Below, in pieces: positions 1 through 8,207 of a stretch of DNA of 50,907 bases. Numbering within the stretch: the stretch's first letter is position 1; every line of letters begins with the position of its first letter. A model generated the notes under the pieces. That model worked only from the letters and a program-made list of their open reading frames with translations, had not been told where the DNA came from and did not search any database. A program made the position numbers and the translations under genes. Origin of the DNA: Ochrovirga pacifica (GTDB lineage Bacteria > Bacteroidota > Bacteroidia > Flavobacteriales > Flavobacteriaceae); NCBI RefSeq assembly GCF_000220525.1, contig NZ_AFPK01000066.1, positions 1 to 50,907 on the forward strand. The letters run 5' to 3'.

Positions 1-772
1 AAGAAGTACCTTCATCATAATATTTAGGGTCTAAGAAATCTAAGCGAGGTAATGGAGCAAATCTGTTTTCAGTACCCGTAAAAATTGCATTTTGCATTTC
101 ATTTACCACCCCATTAGTACCATCAAAATTAACTTGAAAAAGGACATCTGTATTTCCAATAATTTTATTTGCAAACAATTTAGCATTTTCTAAATCTCCT
201 AAAGACCTATACACTCTTGATTTTAACAGTTCGTATGTTAGGATTACGGAAGCATCCTCTTCATAATCTATTGCTAAGTCTAAAAACGGTATGCTACTTT
301 CTAATAGCTGGGTAGCAGTTAATGCTTCTGTATTAGAATCTGCCGGAAGTCCTACAAAATTTTCTCCTGCCAATATTAAGGCATATGCTTTTGCAAAATA
401 TGCATATGACCAATCCTCTGCAGTAGCATCTACATCGTTAGGTAAGATGGTTTCTATACCATAATCAGCCATTTCCCTAAGGGCACCTATTTCTACTTGT
501 GTGCTATTGACATCTATATCAGAATAATCAATTTGAGGTGTATCAAAAACTTTACTATACAACGTATAGTTGTTAAAATAATTATCTGATAGCATTTCAG
601 AGTTGATGATAACATCATTTAGGGTTAGAGCTAATTGACGTTTTAATCCATTTATCCAACTTTTTGAGGGATTTTTATTCTCTAAAAACACATCTTCGGT
701 TACATTAGGATTTTCTACACAAGAGATTACTACGAATGCAAAAAGTGTGAAGTAAAAATGTATATTTTTCAT
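1..772 (-). CDS. SusD-like glycan-binding lipoprotein, partial (C-terminus off the window)
   Basis: The frame opens at the ATG at 770-772 and stays open to the window edge, giving 257 visible residues, about half of a usual SusD protein (500-600 residues). The N-terminus is a lipoprotein signal peptide with lipobox VISC and Cys18 as the lipidation site. The visible part is rich in alpha-helix (for example WSYAYFAKAYAL and YELLKSRVYRSLGDLENAK), as expected for the TPR-like helices of the SusD fold. The start lies 11 bases after the stop of the SusC gene, the standard SusC-SusD order. By family knowledge it sits on the outer membrane surface, captures oligosaccharides and lids the SusC barrel. 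The substrate cannot be read from this part; the GH29 neighbours suggest an L-fucose-type glycan. Confidence 0.85.
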   Translation of the reverse strand, partial: MKNIHFYFTLFAFVVISCVENPNVTEDVFLENKNPSKSWINGLKRQLALTLNDVIINSEMLSDNYFNNYTLYSKVFDTPQIDYSDIDVNSTQVEIGALREMADYGIETILPNDVDATAEDWSYAYFAKAYALILAGENFVGLPADSNTEALTATQLLESSIPFLDLAIDYEEDASVILTYELLKSRVYRSLGDLENAKLFANKIIGNTDVLFQVNFDGTNGVVNEMQNAIFTGTENRFAPLPRLDFLDPKYYDEGTS

Positions 773-783
773 GATTATCTGTT

Positions 784-3700
784 TTAAAAGTTTACTCTAA
801 TTGAAGTTAGAAATTCTCTTGGTGCAGAATAGGTAGCGTATGAAATACCTCCTGTTGATGCACCCCCTTGCCCTGTAGCAGAACCACTTATAGTAGCCTC
901 TGGATCGAAAGAAGAAGCTGTGAAATTGAATGGGTTGTTTACGGTAAAGCCGACTGATAAAGATTTTAGAATTGTTTTGTTTTTTGGCACGAAGTTATAA
1001 TTAAGCCCCATGGTTCTTACCTTTAAAAAATCTGTTTTTTCGGTAAATAAATTTGTAAAGTTTAACCAATTTGACGTACCATTTGCTTCAGCTTCAGCTT
1101 CTGAAACAATATCGTCTGACGCACCATACAAAAATCTAAATTGTTGATCGAAACTATTTGCGTATGCTCCCATTTGGTAGTTTGCGTTTGCAAAGAAATC
1201 GAATTGATAGTAGCTAAAGTTTATTCCAATGTTTCCAAATAAATCAGGTATGGTAGTTCCTAAATAAGATTGTGGTGTAGTTGACTCTAATACTCCATCT
1301 TGGTTAAAGGTTCCTTTGTTACCTCTTATGTAACCAATAGGATGTCCTTCTTCTACGACTGTTTGAATTGTTCTTGCACTAAATCCGTTGATGTTGAATG
1401 GTGCTATCCCTCCTGAATTTACGACTAGGTTATCTAAAGTATTAATGGAAAGATTGAAAGCTAATTTTGCATTTTTAGTTTGAATAGGAATTAACTGAGT
1501 ATTGATTTCCCATCCTTTATTTTCAATTTCACCAACATTATACAACTGACTGCTAGAGAAACCGCTTGATGGTGTAGGAGGTACATAAAACAAAGCATCT
1601 TTTGTATTTGCATTGTAGTACCCTACAGAAATATTAATTCTGTTATTTAACAAAGTAGCATCAAAACCGAGTTCGAAAGTTGTTGTTTTCTCTGGTTTAA
1701 GATTATTGTTACCAGGTTGTCCGAAGAATGCAGCTTGTTGTCCTTGAAATCCATTGAATTCAATTGTTCTTTCGTTTACAAAAGCAGGAGGTAAATTACC
1801 CGCTAACCCGTAATTTGACCTAAAACGTAAGGAATTGATTGTTTTTTTGGCTGGAAACCAAGACTCAGAATTAATTAACCATGACACTCCTGCTTTAGGA
1901 TAATATTGTGTTCCGATATTGTCTCCGAAAGATGGGTTTCTATCACCCCTGATTCCTAAATCAAGGAATAGTTTGTCTTTAAAACCTATGTTTTCTTGTA
2001 AGTATATTCCGTAGTTTAATACCTCGGTTAGGTATTCTTCACTTGTTCTTATAGCTGCATCACTAATTGTTTTGGCACCATCTCTGATGTCATTTCCCCT
2101 ATATTGTATCTGATGGTCTGAATTTCTAAACAATTGTCCACCTAGGGTAGAGATAAAAGAGAAGTCTTTTGTTTTGTATTTATGTTGAGCATTTAACTCT
2201 AATGTAATTCCAAAATATTTTCTTTCTACATTATTGATGCTACCTTCGTCAGTTATTTCTGATTGAGTAGTATGAGATAGGTATTCATTGGTTTGAATGG
2301 TTTGGTCTTTTTGAATTCTGTAATCTATACCCCCAACAAATTTTGCTTCAAAACCTCTGAATGGTTTATAGATAAAACTTTGAGAAGTAGTTATTCTATT
2401 TACATCAATACTGTTATCCTGAAGCTCTTCTGCTAAGCTTACGAAATCTTTAACTTCTTGAAATTCCTCTGAAGTTAAATCATCCAATCGGTTGTTAAAA
2501 CCTTTTAAAACTGAAGCTCCACTTTCTGCAAACCACAAACCTGTGTAACCTCCTTGATTTCCATTTCTATTTCTTTTAAATCTATTATTTACATAAATAA
2601 AAGAACTGTTATAATCAACTTTATCAGCTAACTTTGCTTTAAACCCTGTACTAAAGTCAATTTTTCTGTTTTCATTGTTATCTTGTATTTGTGCTCCTGT
2701 ATTTTGATAGTAATTTCCAGAAAAACTGTAACCAAATCCGTTTTCACTACTACCACTTAAAGACAAATTATGTTTTTGATATAAACCGTTTTGAAAAAGT
2801 AAATCTTTAGTTTTATCAAAGTATAAAAAATCAGTTGTTGGAGTTACCACTCCCATTTGTGTAGAAACACTTACTTGAGTTCCTGATTTACCACCTTTCT
2901 TAGTGAAAATTTGAATTACCCCATTTGCTGCATCAGAACCATAAAGAGTAGTAGCCGCACCACCATTGATGTACTCTATTCTTTCTATATTTTCCATTGG
3001 AATATCCGCGATAGAGCTTATGGCAGCACCTTGTGCACTTCCCCCACCAAGAGCACTCCTTGTATTTAAGTTATCCATACGAACACCATCTATATAAAAA
3101 ATAGGTGTTGAACTTAAAAATGCAGAATTGATACCTCTAGATCTCATTATTGAAGATGAACCTGCTTGTCCACCTGTTAGATTGATTTGAGCATTGGGCA
3201 ACTTGGTAGCAATTAACTGATCTATTCTTTGTGCAGGGATGTCTTCTAACTCTTCGGCTTTTATAGTTACAACATTATTTGATAGTCTTTTTTTACTTAC
3301 ACTTGCTCCTTGACCGGTGATTACGACTTCGTCTAATTGAGAAGCACTAAGCTCTAATGCTATATTGATTGTTTTTTGGTTGTTTATAGCTACTGTTTTT
3401 GTTTTGTAACCTGTATACGAAATACTTAATTGTTTAGCATTGCTTGGAATTTCGATAACATAATTACCATCAAAATCTGATATTGCTCTTATATTTGTTC
3501 CTACAACTGAAATCGTTGCTCCGAATACAGGGAATTTACTTTCGTTTGTGATGACTCCTCTTATTTTTGTTTTAGCTTGTTGACTTAAGAAAGTACTCTT
3601 TTCTGGAATTTTTACAAGTATTGATTTGTCTGTAATTTTAAAATCTAGAGTTGTTTTTTGTTTTAGTATGTCTAAAACAATAGTTAAAGGTTGGTTGATT

Positions 3701-3912
3701 GCATTGATATTTACTTTTTGCTGAAAAAATTCTTCTTTATAGATGTATATAAATTTTTTATCGACTTGGTTTTCAATCATTTCAAAAACATCTATTATAG
3801 GTGTGTTTTTCAGATTTAGGTTTATACTTGAAGTTTTACTATTTTCTGCTAAACTATCGGTTATGCGGGTTAGCATTAGTAATAAAAAAATTAAAAAATG
3901 TTTACAATTCAT
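784..3912 (-). CDS. SusC/RagA-type TonB-dependent outer-membrane transporter
   Basis: The protein has 1042 residues, typical for the family. The order is: signal peptide (about 1-22), an STN domain (about 30-102), a carboxypeptidase-regulatory-like domain (about 115-190), a segment DEVVITGQG (about 194-202), the plug with the conserved IFYIDGVRMDN and GSDAANGVIQIFTKKG stretches, then the beta-barrel ending in aromatic-rich IRVNF. The N-terminal STN domain is the part that signals to a FecR-type anti-sigma factor, and a FecR/ECF sigma pair lies directly upstream. This is therefore a transporter that also reports on its substrate. It imports oligosaccharides into the periplasm with the SusD lipoprotein encoded 11 bases downstream. 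The 82-base gap to the sigma gene may hold a sigma-dependent promoter, but I see no clear motif. Confidence 0.95.
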   Translation of the reverse strand: MNCKHFLIFLLLMLTRITDSLAENSKTSSINLNLKNTPIIDVFEMIENQVDKKFIYIYKEEFFQQKVNINAINQPLTIVLDILKQKTTLDFKITDKSILVKIPEKSTFLSQQAKTKIRGVITNESKFPVFGATISVVGTNIRAISDFDGNYVIEIPSNAKQLSISYTGYKTKTVAINNQKTINIALELSASQLDEVVITGQGASVSKKRLSNNVVTIKAEELEDIPAQRIDQLIATKLPNAQINLTGGQAGSSSIMRSRGINSAFLSSTPIFYIDGVRMDNLNTRSALGGGSAQGAAISSIADIPMENIERIEYINGGAATTLYGSDAANGVIQIFTKKGGKSGTQVSVSTQMGVVTPTTDFLYFDKTKDLLFQNGLYQKHNLSLSGSSENGFGYSFSGNYYQNTGAQIQDNNENRKIDFSTGFKAKLADKVDYNSSFIYVNNRFKRNRNGNQGGYTGLWFAESGASVLKGFNNRLDDLTSEEFQEVKDFVSLAEELQDNSIDVNRITTSQSFIYKPFRGFEAKFVGGIDYRIQKDQTIQTNEYLSHTTQSEITDEGSINNVERKYFGITLELNAQHKYKTKDFSFISTLGGQLFRNSDHQIQYRGNDIRDGAKTISDAAIRTSEEYLTEVLNYGIYLQENIGFKDKLFLDLGIRGDRNPSFGDNIGTQYYPKAGVSWLINSESWFPAKKTINSLRFRSNYGLAGNLPPAFVNERTIEFNGFQGQQAAFFGQPGNNNLKPEKTTTFELGFDATLLNNRINISVGYYNANTKDALFYVPPTPSSGFSSSQLYNVGEIENKGWEINTQLIPIQTKNAKLAFNLSINTLDNLVVNSGGIAPFNINGFSARTIQTVVEEGHPIGYIRGNKGTFNQDGVLESTTPQSYLGTTIPDLFGNIGINFSYYQFDFFANANYQMGAYANSFDQQFRFLYGASDDIVSEAEAEANGTSNWLNFTNLFTEKTDFLKVRTMGLNYNFVPKNKTILKSLSVGFTVNNPFNFTASSFDPEATISGSATGQGGASTGGISYATYSAPREFLTSIRVNF

Positions 3913-3994
3913 ATGATTATTATTTTAGAATAAGACAATAGTTTTCCTGTCCTAACAAGTAGGATTTTTTGATTTTTGAAAAGTTAATCGTGGT

Positions 3995-4573
3995 TTATTT
4001 TATGTTGGCCAATTCTTTTGAGATGTACTTAAGAGCTATGCCAATATGATTCTCAACTGTTTTAGGGGTTATGTCTAATAATTCAGAGATTTCTTTGTAT
4101 TTGAATCCGTCAAGCCTGCTCATCTCAAATACTTGACGAGTTCTGCTTGGGATTTTTTTCAAAATATTACTAATGATGACTTTATTTATTCTACTTTGTT
4201 CATTAGCAATGATATGTTCTTCTACATTTAATTCACTAGTACATGAATCAAACTGTTCGTATTGGTCTAACGATTTGACCTGGTAGTCTTTGCTTGTTTT
4301 TTTTAATTTGTTTTTTAATATTACATATAGGTAGGATTTAGGTTTTTTTATTTCGTTTAGCTTTTGCTTGTTGTCCCATAGATACATAAATACATCATTT
4401 ACATTTTCTTCTACTATATGATTGTTGGATTCATATAATGCACCAAACCTACACAGACTATGATAATATTTATTGTAAAGCTTTTCAATAGCCTTGTTAT
4501 TGCCTTTTTTGATGTTTGAAAACAGTGTTATATCTTCTTCCCAAACTAAATTATCAACACCTTTTATGCTCAT
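3995..4573 (-). CDS. ECF sigma factor (FecI-like, sigma-70 family)
   Basis: A 192-residue protein with sigma-70 region 2 at about residues 23-90 (KAIEKLYNKYYHSLCRFG and VNDVFMYLWDNK) and region 4 at about 133-185, with a helix-turn-helix around YKEISELLDITPKTVENHI. There is no region 3, as in ECF sigma factors. The start ATG (4571-4573) overlaps the TGA stop of the FecR gene (4570-4572) as ATGA, which fixes the start and suggests coupled translation. It very likely directs RNA polymerase to the SusC/SusD promoter downstream once its anti-sigma partner is relieved. The anti-sigma gene precedes the sigma gene, the reverse of the commoner order. Confidence 0.93.
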   Translation of the reverse strand: MSIKGVDNLVWEEDITLFSNIKKGNNKAIEKLYNKYYHSLCRFGALYESNNHIVEENVNDVFMYLWDNKQKLNEIKKPKSYLYVILKNKLKKTSKDYQVKSLDQYEQFDSCTSELNVEEHIIANEQSRINKVIISNILKKIPSRTRQVFEMSRLDGFKYKEISELLDITPKTVENHIGIALKYISKELANIK

Positions 4574-5523
4574 TTTTTTTGATTTATCTGATATTGATTA
4601 TCACTAATCGTATCTATGGACACATTGGCTATAAATTCTACAGCCTCTATAAATTGTTTAATTGTTTGATTTTTAAAAGCACCTGTGATTTTTTTGTTTT
4701 GGAGTTCAGCATTAGAGATACTAAACTGAACACCATAAAAACTATTTATTTGATTGATGGCATCTTTTAGGGGTAGATTGTTAAATATTAGTACATTTTC
4801 TTTCCAGCCCAACACTTGATTTGTTTTAAAATTTCTTTTGATTAAATGTTTGCTTTTTATATTGTAAACGACCTCTTCGTTGGGTAATAATTCTAAGTAG
4901 TTATTATTGTTTTTAGTTTTTACCTGCACCTTTCCTCTTTGTAAGGAAACAGATTTATTATTTGTATATGTATTGACATTGAATGCAGTACCTAAAACTT
5001 CTATATCCAAGTCTTTTGTATGTACGATAAATGGCATTTTTTTGTTGTGGGTTACATCAAAAAAAGCTTCTCCTTCTAAGTAAACCTCTCTTCTGTTGTT
5101 GAATTTGTTTGGATATTTTATTTGACTTAAAGCATTGAGGTGGATCTTGGTGCTATCGTTTAGATATATAATTTTTACTTCCCCTTTAGTGGTGCTAACT
5201 ACGTTTGTATATGTTGCTTTTGCTGTGTTTAACAATTTAGAAACAGAGAGTACAGAAAAAATCAATAGAAAAGATGCTAGAACCGTCATTGTTTTTTTGT
5301 TTTTGCGAATTCTTAGCTTCTTGAATAAGTATTTTTTTCTTACTTTTTTTTCTGAGTCTGTATCCTCTGGATAATGATTCCAGATTTCTTTGTACGTGTT
5401 TAGAATTGAGTTAAGTTCATTGTCTATACTGAGTTCTATTTCGAATACAGCTGCATCTGATTTAGACATTTCATTAGTGAGATATCTAATACATTTTCTT
5501 TCTTTATTACTTAACTCAATCAT
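4570..5523 (-). CDS. FecR-family anti-sigma factor
   Basis: A 317-residue single-pass membrane protein. The cytoplasmic N-terminus (1-78) would hold the ECF sigma factor. A hydrophobic helix spans about 79-96 (VLASFLLIFSVLSVSKLL). The periplasmic FecR domain follows at about 108-205 (STTKGEVKIIYLNDSTKIHLN, LEGEAFFDV, FIVHTKDLDIEVLGTAFNV), and the C-terminal 70 residues resemble the DUF4974/STN-contacting part of the family. It is the first gene of the FecR-sigma-SusC-SusD block, so it probably receives the signal from the STN domain of the SusC transporter. It overlaps the sigma gene by four bases. Confidence 0.93.
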   Translation of the reverse strand: MIELSNKERKCIRYLTNEMSKSDAAVFEIELSIDNELNSILNTYKEIWNHYPEDTDSEKKVRKKYLFKKLRIRKNKKTMTVLASFLLIFSVLSVSKLLNTAKATYTNVVSTTKGEVKIIYLNDSTKIHLNALSQIKYPNKFNNRREVYLEGEAFFDVTHNKKMPFIVHTKDLDIEVLGTAFNVNTYTNNKSVSLQRGKVQVKTKNNNNYLELLPNEEVVYNIKSKHLIKRNFKTNQVLGWKENVLIFNNLPLKDAINQINSFYGVQFSISNAELQNKKITGAFKNQTIKQFIEAVEFIANVSIDTISDNQYQINQKK

Positions 5524-5654
5524 TCTTTACCTTGTTTATTAGTAAGAGTCACATATTAAAATTTTCCCCTATAAAATAACATGAAGACATTACCAAATAA
5601 ACTTTAACAGAATGTTAATCACTTTGATTTAGAATAAATTTTAACTTTAATGTT

Positions 5655-6107
5655 ATGAAAATAATTAAAGTGACTCCACCGTTGGGAGACGAATTGGAAC
5701 TGGTTCCGTACAGAGTTGAAGGGAACAACGTTTATGTGCCTTATTATGAAAGTGGTGTCCAGGCTGGATTTCCAAGTCCTGCTGATGATTTTAAGGAACA
5801 ACAACTAAGTTTGGATGCAAGATTGTTGAGTAAACCGAATAGTACATTTATTGTAAAAGTGAAAGGGAATTCAATGTATCCTACTCTACATATAGGAGAT
5901 TTTTTGATTGTACGATCAGATTTGTACTTAAAAGATGATTCGATTGCTATTGTATCTGTAAACAACAACGAGTTTACCGTGAAAAGATTTGATAAAGAGC
6001 GAAAATTGTTGATTGCAGATAATACTGACTTTGAAAATATACAGATTTTGGAGGAAGATGTAATCTTACCCCGAGGTGTTGTGAAACATTTGGTTAGGGA
6101 TTTATAA
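5655..6107 (+). CDS. umuD: UmuD-like S24 peptidase (DNA polymerase V accessory subunit)
   Basis: A 150-residue LexA/UmuD-type S24 peptidase. Catalytic Ser73 is in GNSMYPTLHIGD and Lys110 in FTVKRF, 37 residues apart as in E. coli UmuD (Ser60/Lys97). The self-cleavage site is Ala37-Gly38 in QAGFPSP, 36 residues before the serine, again matching E. coli (Cys24). By family knowledge it cleaves itself during the SOS response and then works with UmuC in error-prone DNA synthesis. No umuC follows: the next 467 bases hold no supported gene. The gene reads against its neighbours, standing alone between the sigma/SusC block and the GH29 operon. It lacks a DNA-binding domain, so it is not LexA. Confidence 0.88.
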   Translation: MKIIKVTPPLGDELELVPYRVEGNNVYVPYYESGVQAGFPSPADDFKEQQLSLDARLLSKPNSTFIVKVKGNSMYPTLHIGDFLIVRSDLYLKDDSIAIVSVNNNEFTVKRFDKERKLLIADNTDFENIQILEEDVILPRGVVKHLVRDL

Positions 6108-6138
6108 AAATAAAAACTCCGCTAGTGGACTAGCGGAG
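6106..6138 (-). terminator. Intrinsic terminator for the minus-strand GH29 operon
   Basis: A perfect 10-bp inverted repeat (CTCCGCTAGT at 6117-6126 and ACTAGCGGAG at 6129-6138) has, read on the minus strand, the T-rich tract TTTTTATTTTT after it (6116-6106). This orientation stops transcripts coming from the GH29 genes before they run antisense into umuD. On the plus strand the stem is followed by A residues, so it is a poor terminator for umuD itself. Confidence 0.75.
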
Positions 6139-6574
6139 CAAAAAATTGCTATGAAAAAGAAGGACTTAAGTCCTATTATTCAAACATACACTTTTTTATT
6201 AATTAACCAAACATAAACTAATAACAATGTGTACTTTAACACTTAATAAGCTAAAAGTCTCCAAAACTAGAATCAAATCGGTTTTATATTGATGGGGTTA
6301 CCATTTGGAACCATTTTGTGGTTTTGATTTTTGTATAATCCATGTAACCACAAATGAAAATGCTTGTTTGATTTAGAGTTTTTCCAAAGTGGTATATCTC
6401 TATTGGACATCTTATTGAAAACATCTCTTATACCTTTTGTTTTATTGAATTGAACAAAATACATTTCTGGTTACAGGGTAGTGATGTACTTTGTTATTAC
6501 GATATTTGTAACATTGAGTTGGATGAAATGGTTTATTGTCAGCTTTTTTAAATTTTAGAAATAGCACAAAGATT
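6139..6574. other. Gene-poor gap between umuD and the GH29 operon
   Basis: No convincing gene is present. A 21-codon frame on the plus strand (6151-6216) and a 63-codon frame on the minus strand (6273-6464) exist, but neither shows a recognisable domain or good context. A 12-base palindrome GGACTTAAGTCC lies at 6160-6173. This is where umuC would be expected if umuD had its usual partner. Confidence 0.5.
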
Positions 6575-8179
6575 TTATTCCTTAACTAATTTGACTTTAT
6601 AACAAAATGCATGTTTACCTGGATGGTTGTTAGGAAAAGAAAGTTCTAAGCCATATATATTTCTTTTCCAATTTACTTTTTCATTAGACCCTATTAAACT
6701 AATATTTGCTATTTTTCTATTAAAATATGGTAAGATGGTCGATAGCATTTTTCCGGTTATTTTATTTTCAGTTGGACGATCAAGAACAATAACATATAAT
6801 GTGTTTCCGTCTTTACTTTGGGTATATCTAATATCTTTATCAGTATATATTGCCTCCCAGTTTTCGTTAAAGTGACCATCGGTCTTTAAGGTAGTTGGAC
6901 CTTCACCATCAATGGTCCATGGTCTTGTATTGTATATTGCCTCCCCATTCATATGCAACCATTCTCCTATGCCTAACAATGTTTCCTTTTGATCTTCAGG
7001 AATTGTTCCATCAGCTTTAGGGCTTACATCCAATAGCAAACATCCGTTTTTACTAACGACATCACAAAGAATTTCGATAATGGCTTCTGACGATCTAGAT
7101 TTACGACCATTATAAAACCATCCACCCAAAGGAGTGTCGCTTAACCATGGAGCTTCTCGTAATCCGGTTGAACGTCCTTTTTCATAATCTAAGATTCCTG
7201 CCGAAGGAGGGATACACACATCGTATTTAATTTTATATGTTAGGCCAATATCCTGATTGTTTTGGTTTGCATGATTTAATAAATAAGCAAATGCTTTTTT
7301 TCTAATATTATCACTAAGTAATTCTAACCCCATATCGAACCAATATAAATCTGGATTGTATTTATCGGCAGACTCTTTTAATATTTCAAACCAACGTTGT
7401 TCAAAATTATCATCAGGATATGGTTGAAAACTATCAGCATCAGAAGAAAAACCATGAGGCTTGCCATATAAATCTTCATTACCAGATATTCCACCATCAA
7501 AAGCATACGAATGATAATACCAATACCAAGTAAATGCATGATGATACGTAATAAGGTATTTCATATTGCGTTTTCGGATTGCTTTTTCTAATTCTCCAGT
7601 AATGTCAACACCCGCCATGTCCATACTATTCCAACGGCTCACATCAGAATCCCAGTTCAGATAATTATCATGAAACACGCCTATAGGCCCCATAAATTTA
7701 GCTCCTGCTTTCTGAAATAAATCAGCCCATTCTTCGGCATTGAATTTTGTTGGATTAAACTGCTTAATAATATCTTTGTACCCAACTTCGTTTTGATCAC
7801 CACCGAATAAACTTTTGTGACGTAAATATTCACCTGATGGTTTAGCTTTACCTCTTGGAGCATTATTCCAGTAAACACCGATGGTGTCGTACATAGCCCA
7901 TCCATACCATTCAGTCGTTTGATGTTGTGTAGCTAATGTAGCTGGTCCAATGCATGTAAAAATCCCAAATTTAGCATCTCTAAACCATTCTGGAGCTGAA
8001 TGTTTGGCTATAGACGGCCATTCTTCTTTAAATATTTTTCCAGATTTTCTTGCATGTTCAATTTGGTTTATCTCACTAGCATTTTCTTTATTGCTTGGTT
8101 TTTTTTGAGCAAAAATAATTTGATTGGAGCTTAGCAAAAACACAAAGTAAAGTGATGAAAAAAAGACTTTTATATTCAT
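6575..8179 (-). CDS. GH29-family glycosidase (alpha-L-fucosidase-like) with altered fucose-binding site
   Basis: A 534-residue exported GH29 enzyme with a signal peptide (about 1-24, ending IIFAQ). The TIM-barrel motifs are clear: KFGIFTCIGPA (70-80), TTEWYGWAMY (88-97), FHDNY (169-173), the nucleophile Asp282 in DLYWFDMGLE, and a likely acid/base Glu333 in LDYEKGR. It is closely similar to the protein at 9740-11329, so they look like tandem duplicates. The usual His of FGIFxHxG is Cys76, and the first His of the HHDNF motif is Phe169. Those two histidines contact fucose in studied GH29 enzymes, so the substrate may be a modified fucose or another L-sugar. It is the last gene of a three-gene minus-strand operon, 28 bases after the previous one. 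Confidence 0.85.
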   Translation of the reverse strand: MNIKVFFSSLYFVFLLSSNQIIFAQKKPSNKENASEINQIEHARKSGKIFKEEWPSIAKHSAPEWFRDAKFGIFTCIGPATLATQHQTTEWYGWAMYDTIGVYWNNAPRGKAKPSGEYLRHKSLFGGDQNEVGYKDIIKQFNPTKFNAEEWADLFQKAGAKFMGPIGVFHDNYLNWDSDVSRWNSMDMAGVDITGELEKAIRKRNMKYLITYHHAFTWYWYYHSYAFDGGISGNEDLYGKPHGFSSDADSFQPYPDDNFEQRWFEILKESADKYNPDLYWFDMGLELLSDNIRKKAFAYLLNHANQNNQDIGLTYKIKYDVCIPPSAGILDYEKGRSTGLREAPWLSDTPLGGWFYNGRKSRSSEAIIEILCDVVSKNGCLLLDVSPKADGTIPEDQKETLLGIGEWLHMNGEAIYNTRPWTIDGEGPTTLKTDGHFNENWEAIYTDKDIRYTQSKDGNTLYVIVLDRPTENKITGKMLSTILPYFNRKIANISLIGSNEKVNWKRNIYGLELSFPNNHPGKHAFCYKVKLVKE

Positions 8180-8207
8180 TTTTTTATTTTTTTTAGTAGA
8201 ATATTAG

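Noticed and set aside
6151..6216. 21-codon plus-strand frame after the hairpin, which could be a leader peptide
   Set aside because: There is no plus-strand gene downstream for it to control.
6273..6464. 63-codon minus-strand frame in the umuD-GH29 gap
   Set aside because: No recognisable domain, no clear start context, biased composition, and it sits in a gap with a terminator directly downstream; likely chance.
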